Below are positions 1 to 6,625 of a DNA stretch of 7,740 nucleotides, in pieces. Every line of letters starts with the position of its first letter. The first letter of the stretch is position 1. The position numbers and the translations under genes were made by a program. A model generated the notes under the pieces. That model had not been told where the DNA came from. It ran no database searches and worked only from the letters and a program-made list of their open reading frames with translations. This stretch comes from Flavobacteriales bacterium (GTDB taxonomy: Bacteria; Bacteroidota; Bacteroidia; Flavobacteriales_D; Sanyastnellaceae). The stretch lies in the NCBI GenBank assembly GCA_028823435.1, contig JAPKBK010000083.1:1-7740 (forward strand), read 5' to 3'.

Positions 1-860
1 TCAAAATCCGAGTCACAATCAGGAGACAAATACTTCTCCATACCGTCATTTGCGTTTGTCGCTGCCACAAAACCCGCGACTGGCATCCCCATTTTTGCTG
101 CGAGAAGTCCCGCAGCGATATTTCCGAAATTCCCAGATGGCACAGAGAATACTGCTGGCCTACCCAGCTGATAGGTCGCCCAGGCATAGTAAATACTTTG
201 TGGCATCCATCGCGCGATGTTAATCGAGTTTGCTGATGTGAGTGATCTCTTAGACTGAAGCGACGCATCAAGAAAGGCCGTCTTCACCATCTCTTGACAT
301 TGGTCAAAGCTCCCCTCTACTTCTAGCGCAACAATATTTGAGCCAGCGGTGGTGAGTTGTTGTTCTTGGATTTTCGAAATACGTCCACTTGGATATAAAA
401 TGACCACATCAATATTGGGGACATCAAGGAAACCATTTGCAACAGCACTTCCGGTGTCACCGCTTGTAGCAACCAATATCGTCAGTCGGCGACTTGTAAT
501 GCGACTTAGCACCCGCGACAGAAATCTAGCCCCCACATCCTTAAATGCTGAGGTAGGGCCGTGAAAAAGCTCAAGAGAGTAAACGCCTCGCTCTATCTCG
601 TGAAGAGGGATAGGAAAATTAAGGACATCTCTCAGAATTTCTCGTAGCTCCTTTTTCGTGAGGCACCCTTCCGTAAATGGCGCGAGCATCTCCGCACCAA
701 AATCCCAGGGGTGTTTATCTTCATATGAAAACCAAAACGCTTCTGGCAATTCAGGAATATGATCAGGGAAATACAACCCTCTATCCGGCGCTAGCCCCTC
801 TACCACAGCTTCAGCAAAAGACCGTGTGATGTTCGAATCGGATAAACTACGAAACAGCAT
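1..860 (-). CDS. thrC: Threonine synthase, N-terminal 286 codons (3' end beyond left edge)
   Basis: This gene encodes the PLP-dependent cytosolic enzyme that converts O-phospho-L-homoserine to L-threonine and phosphate, the last step of threonine synthesis. I translated 286 residues, beginning MLFRSLSDSN, with no internal stop. The N-terminal domain has the family pattern GLAPDRGLYFP (22-32). The PLP lysine lies in FHGPTSAFKD and should be K107. Phosphate-binding and active-site segments follow: ATSGDTGSAVANG (131-143), YPSGRISKIQEQQLTT (156-171), TSANSINIARW (208-218) and SVPSGNFGN (239-247). Family members are about 430 residues, so roughly one third is missing at the left edge. The ATG at 858-860 overlaps the end of thrB by 14 nt, so translation is probably coupled. 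Upstream there is only a weak purine patch (TTAGGCGC). The coordinates include the two bases of a split codon at the edge. Identification is confident. Confidence 0.96.
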   Translation of the reverse strand, partial: MLFRSLSDSNITRSFAEAVVEGLAPDRGLYFPDHIPELPEAFWFSYEDKHPWDFGAEMLAPFTEGCLTKKELREILRDVLNFPIPLHEIERGVYSLELFHGPTSAFKDVGARFLSRVLSRITSRRLTILVATSGDTGSAVANGFLDVPNIDVVILYPSGRISKIQEQQLTTAGSNIVALEVEGSFDQCQEMVKTAFLDASLQSKRSLTSANSINIARWMPQSIYYAWATYQLGRPAVFSVPSGNFGNIAAGLLAAKMGMPVAGFVAATNANDGMEKYLSPDCDSDF

Positions 861-1773
861 GAGCGCCTAAATTTGATACGGTAGAAACGTAAATGTGACA
901 ATCCACGGACTCTGATGCCATGACACCTTGCAATGCATTTGCAATTGCATCTGCATTCTCCTTGGAATTGGTAACCCAAAAACTTGACGGTCCACTTCCT
1001 GAGACGCCTCCAGCGAGAGCACCTGCATTCATCGCTGCCTGTTCACATTTGTCAAAAGCGGGCAACAGAGGCTTTCTATAAGGGCCCACGAGCATATCCT
1101 TTAATGAATGAGAGAAACCCTCTAAATCGTTCGTATAACATGACTGAACGAACCGCCCCATCCACGCTGAAGTGTCAATTGCATCTTGCAACAATACTTG
1201 TGAGGGCAAGACCGCTCTCGACTCAGCCGTTTTTATGACCACTTGAGGGTGAAGGACGACCAAATGAAGCCCATCAGGTACAGGCAATTTACGAGATACA
1301 CCATCGGGATCTATCAACCGCAATCCGCCAAAAAGAGCGGGCGCAATGTTGTCTGCATGCCTTGAACCACTGGCAATCTGCTCCCCGTCCAACGCGGATT
1401 CAAGCCTTTCTGTTTCAGACAAATCCTTGTCAATGATTTTTGCCAACTCGCAGACCCCTACCACAGCTGCAACAGCACTTGCTGCACTCGAACCGATACC
1501 ACTTCCGGGCATAATGGATTTGTATATCTCAATTTCTACTCCGAAGGGATCTCCCAATTTATGAAGTGCTGAAATTGCAGCCTTACCGGCCACGTTTAAT
1601 TCCGCCTCACGAGGCAGATTGCTGTTCGCTTCTAAAATAAGACGCACACCCTTTCCTTCAAATGTCCGAAGCACCATCCTTTCCGAAGGTGAGCTTAACG
1701 CAAGACCTAAGGCGTCAAATCCCACATTGAGATTTGCTACAGTCGCTGGGGCTATGATTTCTACTTGATTCAC
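847..1773 (-). CDS. thrB: Homoserine kinase (GHMP kinase family)
   Basis: This is a cytosolic enzyme that phosphorylates L-homoserine with ATP to O-phosphohomoserine, the substrate of the next gene product. The 308 residues are a normal full length. Three GHMP motifs are in order: PATVANLNVGFDALGLAL (9-26), the ATP-binding loop PGSGIGSSAAS (89-99), and the C-terminal glycine loop GGVSGSGPSSF (255-265). D20, H139 (in SGSRHADN), R186 and R233 sit where known homoserine kinases have substrate-binding residues; that comparison is from memory. The start is a GTG (1771-1773). It gives the expected N-terminus MNQVEIIAPA and lies one nucleotide after the thrA stop codon, which suggests translation by termination-reinitiation. 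No strong Shine-Dalgarno sequence precedes it. The 3' end overlaps the thrC start. Identification is confident. Confidence 0.97.
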   Translation of the reverse strand: MNQVEIIAPATVANLNVGFDALGLALSSPSERMVLRTFEGKGVRLILEANSNLPREAELNVAGKAAISALHKLGDPFGVEIEIYKSIMPGSGIGSSAASAVAAVVGVCELAKIIDKDLSETERLESALDGEQIASGSRHADNIAPALFGGLRLIDPDGVSRKLPVPDGLHLVVLHPQVVIKTAESRAVLPSQVLLQDAIDTSAWMGRFVQSCYTNDLEGFSHSLKDMLVGPYRKPLLPAFDKCEQAAMNAGALAGGVSGSGPSSFWVTNSKENADAIANALQGVMASESVDCHIYVSTVSNLGAHAVS

Positions 1774-1774
1774 T

Positions 1775-4228
1775 TTATCTACTTTCTGAAAACCTCATAA
1801 TATCAGCAAACACACCCATCGCAGTCACATCCGCGCCAGCACCAGCGCCTTGAACGACGAGTGGGCGACCTGAATACCTGTCTGTCGTTAGCATCACGAC
1901 ATTGTCAGAACCTTCAAGGGAACAAAAAGCATGATTGGCATCCAATGGCTCCAGCCCCACCTTTGCTTTTCCATTTTCAAACGTGGCAAAATATCGTAGC
2001 TTTTTACCCTGCGCTTCAGCATCTTGAAATTTCTTCTGCATGGTCTTTTCAATAGAGGGCAGCGCTTCTAGAAATTGAGAGACACTCCCCTTCATGAGTT
2101 CTTCCGGAAGAAAAGGAACATTTTCTACATCAGACATTTCGAGTTTAAACCCAGCTTCTCTGGCAAGGATTAAAATCTTTCTCTGGACATCGACACCACT
2201 TAGATCAATTCGAGGGTCAGGCTCTGTAAAGCCAGCTGCCATCGCCCCCTTCACCGAATCTTCAAAAGTCATTTCAGAGCTAAAGGCACTGAAAAGGAAG
2301 TTCAGTGTCCCACTCAAGACAGCTTCAATTTTGTGGACTTTGTCACCACTTAAGACCAAATGATGAATCGTATCTATGACTGGCAGCCCTGCGCCAACAT
2401 TCGTTTCAAATCGATAGTCTGTTGAATGCCTGCTCGCCAATTCCCGAAGCCCACTGTACCTCGCATAGCTGTCAGCAGCGGCAATTTTATTGCTCGCAAT
2501 AACACCGACACTGTTTCTAAGAATTGATTCATAAAGCGCAGCGACATCTTCAGAGGCTGTATTGTCTATAAAAGCAGCATTTTCGAGATTCATGGCTTTA
2601 ATTATCCCAACAAACCCCTCCAGCGTACTCTCTGTATCAGCATTCGCTAAGCGCCCCCTCCAATCGCTCAAGTCAATGCCCTTTGAATCGAAAATCATCT
2701 TCTTAGAATTCGCAAGACCAGATATTTGCAGGTCAATGTTACGCTCGTCTAACAGTTGATCATGTTGATCCCTCACAAAATCGACAAGGGTCCCTCCTAC
2801 GTTTCCAACACCCATACAAAAGAGATGTATCCTCCGTACATCTGACTCGAAGAAAGTTCCATGTAACGCTCTTAACGCTTTAGGCACATCTGAATCCGCC
2901 ACAACAATAGAGATATTCCGCTCAGTAGACCCTTGTGCAATCGCCTTAATGTTAATGCCATTGCGACCTAGAGAATGAAATGCTTTTCCACAAATCCCTG
3001 TATAACCGTCCATTCCATCTCCGACCAATGCCAAGATGCTCAATCCTTCTTCTGTACGGAAGGGCTCAATCCTTCCCAACTCTAAATCTGATCCGAATTC
3101 CTCATTTAAGGCTTTGAGAGCGACATCTATTTCATTCTCTTGAATTGCAACCGTAATACTATGCTCGGATGATCCTTGCGTAATTAAGACCACATTGACA
3201 CCGGAGAAAGAAAGGGCAATAAACAATCTGCGAGAAAAACCCGGCACACCCACCATGCCTCCTCCTACTAGCGTTAATAAAGAGATCCCCCCTATGGAAG
3301 ATATTCCTCTAACGGGGCCGGACAATCTAGGACTCGCACAAATTCTAGTGCCATTGCCATCTGCCTCAAAAGTACTGCGTACAATGAGAGGGATGCCAGC
3401 CGCCATAAGCGGTGCAATTGTAGGTGGATAAATAATCTTTGCGCCGAAGTGACATAGCTCCATCGCCTCTGCGTAACTCATTTCATCAATAATTCGCGCC
3501 GTAGGCACTTGTCTCGGATCGGCGGTCAACATACCGATCACATCCGTAGACTTTTCAAGATGATCCGCATCGACTGCAATGGCCATAAGCGCAGCTGTGT
3601 AATCAGAACCACCTCGACCTAGCGTTGTCGTGGTGCCATCTGGAGCCATACCGATAAATCCTTCCATCGCAAGAATTTCCCAACCGGACTCCGATTCATC
3701 TGCAAGGCCAGCGACAATCGCCTTCTTTGTCGTTTCAGGCAATACATGGGCTGCACCGTGATTCGCATCTGTTTTAATCCAGGACCTTGCATCAACTCTT
3801 CGTACAGACAATCCACACCTTCGAAGATGTGACACGATAAGTGGAATAGAAAGTCGTTCTCCGAAAGCGATTAATTCATCTCTTGACCTGTCACTTAATT
3901 CTCGCAACAAATAAATGCCATAACACAATTCCTCAAGCTCATCCAACAGCCCCTTCATTTCACCCTCTACTTCAGAGACATCTTCTGCGGAAGCAAGTTC
4001 AATTAAAGTCTTTAGGTGATGGTCTCTTAACCTCTGGTATACAGACTTATACTCAACGTCCCCGTCACAAGCCAACTTGCCTAACAAAATCAATTCATTT
4101 GTCATGCCACCCATTGCGGAGAGCACGAGGATTTTTTTGTTTTCGCGGCGAGAGAGAAGTATTTCGCCTACTCTATGAATCGTTGACGCATTCAACAATG
4201 AACTGCCACCGAATTTGATTACTTCCAT
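1775..4228 (-). CDS. thrA: Bifunctional aspartokinase / homoserine dehydrogenase
   Basis: This fused enzyme phosphorylates aspartate (first step) and reduces aspartate-semialdehyde to homoserine (third step). The 817 residues are close to the 820 of E. coli ThrA. The kinase domain (about 1-300) has KFGGSS (5-10), FGERLS (122-127) and GRGGSDYTAA (204-213). Two ACT regulatory domains follow, about 315-385 and 397-465. Their LITQGSSE and AIAQGSTE motifs place glutamines at 351 and 432, equivalent to Gln443 and Gln524, reported (recalled) to bind threonine in the Arabidopsis enzyme; the 81-residue spacing is the same. The dehydrogenase half has the nucleotide-binding MGVGNVGG (472-479), SNK (579-581), NVGAGLPV (610-617), LSGTLNF (638-644) and GFTEPDPRIDLSG (666-678), with likely catalytic K684 in VQRK. 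Threonine feedback inhibition is therefore predicted. It starts at ATG 4226-4228, 17 nt after fabI, with no Shine-Dalgarno sequence. asd is not in the window. Confidence 0.97.
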   Translation of the reverse strand: MEVIKFGGSSLLNASTIHRVGEILLSRRENKKILVLSAMGGMTNELILLGKLACDGDVEYKSVYQRLRDHHLKTLIELASAEDVSEVEGEMKGLLDELEELCYGIYLLRELSDRSRDELIAFGERLSIPLIVSHLRRCGLSVRRVDARSWIKTDANHGAAHVLPETTKKAIVAGLADESESGWEILAMEGFIGMAPDGTTTTLGRGGSDYTAALMAIAVDADHLEKSTDVIGMLTADPRQVPTARIIDEMSYAEAMELCHFGAKIIYPPTIAPLMAAGIPLIVRSTFEADGNGTRICASPRLSGPVRGISSIGGISLLTLVGGGMVGVPGFSRRLFIALSFSGVNVVLITQGSSEHSITVAIQENEIDVALKALNEEFGSDLELGRIEPFRTEEGLSILALVGDGMDGYTGICGKAFHSLGRNGINIKAIAQGSTERNISIVVADSDVPKALRALHGTFFESDVRRIHLFCMGVGNVGGTLVDFVRDQHDQLLDERNIDLQISGLANSKKMIFDSKGIDLSDWRGRLANADTESTLEGFVGIIKAMNLENAAFIDNTASEDVAALYESILRNSVGVIASNKIAAADSYARYSGLRELASRHSTDYRFETNVGAGLPVIDTIHHLVLSGDKVHKIEAVLSGTLNFLFSAFSSEMTFEDSVKGAMAAGFTEPDPRIDLSGVDVQRKILILAREAGFKLEMSDVENVPFLPEELMKGSVSQFLEALPSIEKTMQKKFQDAEAQGKKLRYFATFENGKAKVGLEPLDANHAFCSLEGSDNVVMLTTDRYSGRPLVVQGAGAGADVTAMGVFADIMRFSESR

Positions 4229-4245
4229 GAAAGTACGTTTAAGAA

Positions 4246-5067
4246 TTAATCGTCTTTTTCAAATTTTGAGATCACCTCCATGCTCACGCCTGTGTTGGAG
4301 AAACCTCCATCATGAAACAGATTCTGCATGGTGACAAAACGGGTTAAATCACTGAACATCGACACACAGTAATCAGCGCATGACAGCGCGTCAGCATTGC
4401 CGAGAGGCGACATCGATTCAGAGTAAGCTATAAATTCATCAAACCCTTTCACTCCAGATCCCGCTGTAGTAATCGTGGGGGATTGAGAGATCGTGTTTAT
4501 CCTCACCTTCTTGTCCACACCATAATGATAGCCAAAGCTCCTCGTGATACTTTCAAGCAACGATTTGGCATCAGCCATGTCACCGTAATCAGGGAAGATT
4601 CTTTGGGCTGCTATATAAGTTAGCGCCACAACGGAACCCCACTCATTTAGGGCATCGAGCTTCTTCGCCGTCGCAAGCGTCTTGTGCAATGAAATTGCGC
4701 TGACATCAAGTGTGGTCTGTAGAAACTTGTAATTTAAATCTGTATAATGACGTCCCTTCCTGACATTTGGACTCATACCTATGCTGTGTAAAACGAAATC
4801 TATTTTGCCACCGAAATGCGCCATAGCCCCCTCGAATAATTTCTGTAGATCTTCCTCGCTGGTCGCATCAGCTGGGATTACGGGGCAGTTGTTACATTTC
4901 GCTGCAAGCTCATTTATTGTACCCATCCGCATCGCTATCGGTGCATTTGTCAATACAATTTCTGCGCCTTGCGCTACGGCTTGTTCCGCTACTTTCCAAG
5001 CAATAGACATGTCATTTAACGCACCGAATATGATGCCCTTTTTTCCCTTCAATAAGTCTTGTGCCAT
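4246..5067 (-). CDS. fabI: Enoyl-[acyl-carrier-protein] reductase (NADH), FabI type
   Basis: FabI reduces trans-2-enoyl-ACP to acyl-ACP, the last step of each cycle of type II fatty-acid synthesis in the cytosol. The 273 residues form one short-chain dehydrogenase/reductase domain. The N-terminus LLKGKKGIIFGALNDMSIAW (5-24) holds the FabI-style dinucleotide-binding loop, followed by ADATS (66-70) and LHSIGMSP (93-100). The catalytic residues Y151, Y161 and K168 lie in LTYIAAQRIFPDYGDMADAK with exactly the E. coli spacing (Y146, Y156, K163). The segment ISQSPTITTAGSGVKGFD (193-210) and the C-terminal half resemble Bacteroidota FabI proteins as I recall them. The ATG at 5065-5067 gives the expected N-terminus. 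There is no Shine-Dalgarno sequence, only the A-rich CAAAGAAACAATCAC. The gene begins the compact run toward thrABC and may have its own promoter in the 76-nt gap upstream. FabI is the usual target of triclosan; sensitivity cannot be read from this sequence alone. Confidence 0.97.
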   Translation of the reverse strand: MAQDLLKGKKGIIFGALNDMSIAWKVAEQAVAQGAEIVLTNAPIAMRMGTINELAAKCNNCPVIPADATSEEDLQKLFEGAMAHFGGKIDFVLHSIGMSPNVRKGRHYTDLNYKFLQTTLDVSAISLHKTLATAKKLDALNEWGSVVALTYIAAQRIFPDYGDMADAKSLLESITRSFGYHYGVDKKVRINTISQSPTITTAGSGVKGFDEFIAYSESMSPLGNADALSCADYCVSMFSDLTRFVTMQNLFHDGGFSNTGVSMEVISKFEKDD

Positions 5068-5093
5068 GTGATTGTTTCTTTGTTTTCAACAAC

Positions 5094-5124
5094 GAAAGTT
5101 AGCGCTTCATGAAGGACAACCAAA
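5094..5124 (-). promoter_or_regulatory. Possible Bacteroidota-type promoter for fabI
   Basis: On the minus strand, TTTG (5124-5121) is followed after 19 nt by TAACTTTC (5101-5094). The Bacteroidota primary sigma consensus is TTTG near -33 and TAnnTTTG near -7, so the second box matches at all but its last position. The spacing is plausible, and the predicted start site would lie about 20 nt before the fabI ATG. The match is short and imperfect. Read-through from glcD is the alternative, since no terminator is evident. Confidence 0.35.
5105..5114. repeat. 10-bp perfect palindrome CTTCATGAAG before fabI
   Basis: The ten bases read the same on both strands, and flanking bases do not extend the symmetry. 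The site lies between the two proposed promoter boxes of fabI, where a bound repressor would block RNA polymerase, so it could be an operator. A 10-bp palindrome has roughly a 7% chance of occurring at random in a 76-nt gap, so this is only suggestive. Confidence 0.25.
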
Positions 5125-5143
5125 CGGACTTCCTCCTATCTAT

Positions 5144-6571
5144 TCACACTCTTTCGTGTGATTCATTCGGAAATATTTTACCTGGATTCAAGATGCCTTT
5201 CGGATCAAATACATCCTTTATACCCCTCTGTATAAGTAAGTTAGGTGGAGATAACGCAATGTCCATATACTCTTTTTGGACCAAGCCTATACCGTGTTCT
5301 CCGCTCAAAGTCCCTCCCAAAGCGACAACTTCTGTAAATAGTTTCCGGATTGCAACAGGCAAAACATCAGACCACATCTCTTCACTCAAATCATCCTTCA
5401 AGATGTTGATGTGAAGATTTCCATCTCCTGCATGGCCATAACAAATGGACCGAAATCCGTATTCATCCCCCAAGCTTTTTACAGCATCCATCAATTGAGG
5501 AAGCCTCGCACGCGGAACAACTGTGTCTTCTTCTTTATAAATACTTGACGCCTTGACGGCTTCCCCTACCCGACGTCTCAAATACCAAAGCTTCTCCTTC
5601 TCATCAGATGACTGTGCAAAGAGAACTTCTCCTGCGCTTTGCAGCTCCAACACAGAAAGGATTCTTTCACATTGAGGCATGATTTCCGCTTCGTTCGCAC
5701 CATCGACCTCTATTAAAAGATATGCCTCATCAGCTGGATCAAGATGGAGATCTTTGTTTCCTGTAAATTCTTGCGCCAGAACCATGGCGTCTCTTTCCAT
5801 AAACTCAAGTGCGCTAGGTGTTGCTCCTGACAGAAATATCTCAGAGATTGTTCGACATGCATCCGAGACGTTTTTAAAAGGCACGAACATTAATGCAGAA
5901 AACTTCGGCAAGGGCAACAACTTAAGGGTCGCTCGCGTAATCACACCAAGTGTCCCTTCACTCCCAACCATAAGCGCCGTTAAATTATATCCTGTGCTGT
6001 TCTTCAATGTATTTGCGCCAGTTTCGATCACCTGACCATCCGACAACACAACCTGCAAATTCAGCACCCAATCTTTTGTAACACCATATTTAACTGCCCT
6101 TGGCCCCCCGCTGTTCTCTGCCAAATTACCTCCGATGGTGCATGTCCCCCTCGAGGCTGGATCAACGGCATAGAAGAGCCCTTTCTCCTCAACTGCGTTT
6201 TGAAGAACTTCGGTGATCACGCCTGGCTCAACGATAACTTGATTGTTCTTTACATCAATGTTCAAGATTTTATTCATCCGCCTTAGGGACAAAACAAGCC
6301 CGCCATTTACAGCAAGCGCACCACCGCTCAACCCTGTCCTTGCGCCACCTGGAGTGACGGGGATGTCATTCTCGAATGCAGCCCTTATCAGCAAAGAAAC
6401 CTCTTCCACTGACTCTGGCTCAGCCACAACCCAGGGCCTGAAACACAAATCCTCTGTTTCATCTTTCGAAAAAAAATCCATCACCTCTCCTTCAAAATGG
6501 AGTCGCTGAGCAGGCAATAATTTCTCAAAAATCTTTTTGCAATTTTCAGTATAGTTCTCTGGCATTGTCAT
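5144..6571 (-). CDS. FAD-linked oxidase, GlcD / D-lactate dehydrogenase type (D-2-hydroxyacid dehydrogenase)
   Basis: This is an FAD flavoprotein of the GlcD, D-lactate and D-2-hydroxyglutarate dehydrogenase group, which oxidises a D-2-hydroxyacid (or glycolate) to the 2-oxoacid. Counting from the TTG at 6574, the FAD-binding domain (about 45-222) shows VTPGGARTGLSGG (73-85), the pyrophosphate-contacting GTCTIGGNLAENSGG (143-157) and VGSEGTLGVITRATLKLLP (203-221). The C-terminal oxidase domain (about 225-467) has YGHAGDGNLH (379-388) and GGTLSGEHG (420-428). H381, H388 and E426 are likely metal and substrate ligands by comparison with the family. It ends without a Cys-rich iron-sulphur domain, so it is a single-subunit form, and no glcE or glcF neighbour is seen. 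The exact substrate is undetermined. An in-frame stop lies just before the TTG; I prefer the ATG at 6571, though the ATG at 6565 is also possible. No Shine-Dalgarno sequence is seen. Confidence 0.88.
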   Translation of the reverse strand: MTMPENYTENCKKIFEKLLPAQRLHFEGEVMDFFSKDETEDLCFRPWVVAEPESVEEVSLLIRAAFENDIPVTPGGARTGLSGGALAVNGGLVLSLRRMNKILNIDVKNNQVIVEPGVITEVLQNAVEEKGLFYAVDPASRGTCTIGGNLAENSGGPRAVKYGVTKDWVLNLQVVLSDGQVIETGANTLKNSTGYNLTALMVGSEGTLGVITRATLKLLPLPKFSALMFVPFKNVSDACRTISEIFLSGATPSALEFMERDAMVLAQEFTGNKDLHLDPADEAYLLIEVDGANEAEIMPQCERILSVLELQSAGEVLFAQSSDEKEKLWYLRRRVGEAVKASSIYKEEDTVVPRARLPQLMDAVKSLGDEYGFRSICYGHAGDGNLHINILKDDLSEEMWSDVLPVAIRKLFTEVVALGGTLSGEHGIGLVQKEYMDIALSPPNLLIQRGIKDVFDPKGILNPGKIFPNESHERV

Positions 6572-6604
6572 CAATCATTCTCGATTTACTATCTTGGACG
6601 TTGT

Positions 6605-6612
6605 CAAAAATA
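6605..6612 (-). promoter_or_regulatory. -7 promoter box (TATTTTTG) for the glcD-type gene
   Basis: The minus strand reads TATTTTTG, a perfect match to the Bacteroidota -7 consensus TAnnTTTG. It lies 33 nt before the preferred ATG of the oxidase gene and implies a leader of about 27-30 nt. The matching -33 box would fall inside the first codons of the divergent peptidase gene, where only a weak TTACG-like sequence is present. The -7 box is therefore clear but the full promoter is only partly supported. Confidence 0.4.
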
Positions 6613-6625
6613 ACCCGTATACAAG

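Larger units (their letters stand above)
1..5067 (-). other. Probable fabI-thrA-thrB-thrC transcription unit
   Basis: Four genes run in the same direction with spacings of 17 nt (4229-4245), 1 nt (1774) and a 14-nt overlap (847-860). None of these gaps has room for a terminator or a leader attenuator, so a single transcript from the fabI promoter region through thrC is the simplest reading. Whether it continues past thrC is outside the window. A promoter inside the 3' end of fabI serving only thrABC cannot be excluded. Confidence 0.7.

Noticed and set aside
349..564. Plus-strand open frame of 71 codons within the left part of the window.
   Set aside because: It is antisense to thrC, which continues in frame past both ends with conserved active-site motifs.
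3883..4218. Plus-strand open frame of 111 codons within thrA.
   Set aside because: It lies fully antisense to a well-supported gene and shows low-complexity, non-protein-like composition. It is a shadow of the thrA coding sequence.
5079..5098. Weak inverted repeat (CTTTGTT with AACGAAAG) in the fabI upstream gap, considered as a terminator for glcD.
   Set aside because: The stem is short, A/T rich, interrupted by an extra base, and has no U tract in the right place.
5049..5137. Shine-Dalgarno-like AGGAGG on the minus strand (5137-5132) followed 8 nt later by a TTG and a 24-codon open frame (5123 to 5049) overlapping the start of fabI.
   Set aside because: The start is TTG, the product has no recognisable features, and neighbouring genes do not use strong Shine-Dalgarno sequences. 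It also overlaps the proposed promoter. A chance open frame is more likely.
6565..6597. Possible plus-strand promoter for the DPP IV gene: TTG (6565-6567) with TATCTTGG (6590-6597).
   Set aside because: The spacer is 22 nt and the -7 box lacks one T of the consensus, so the match is no better than chance.
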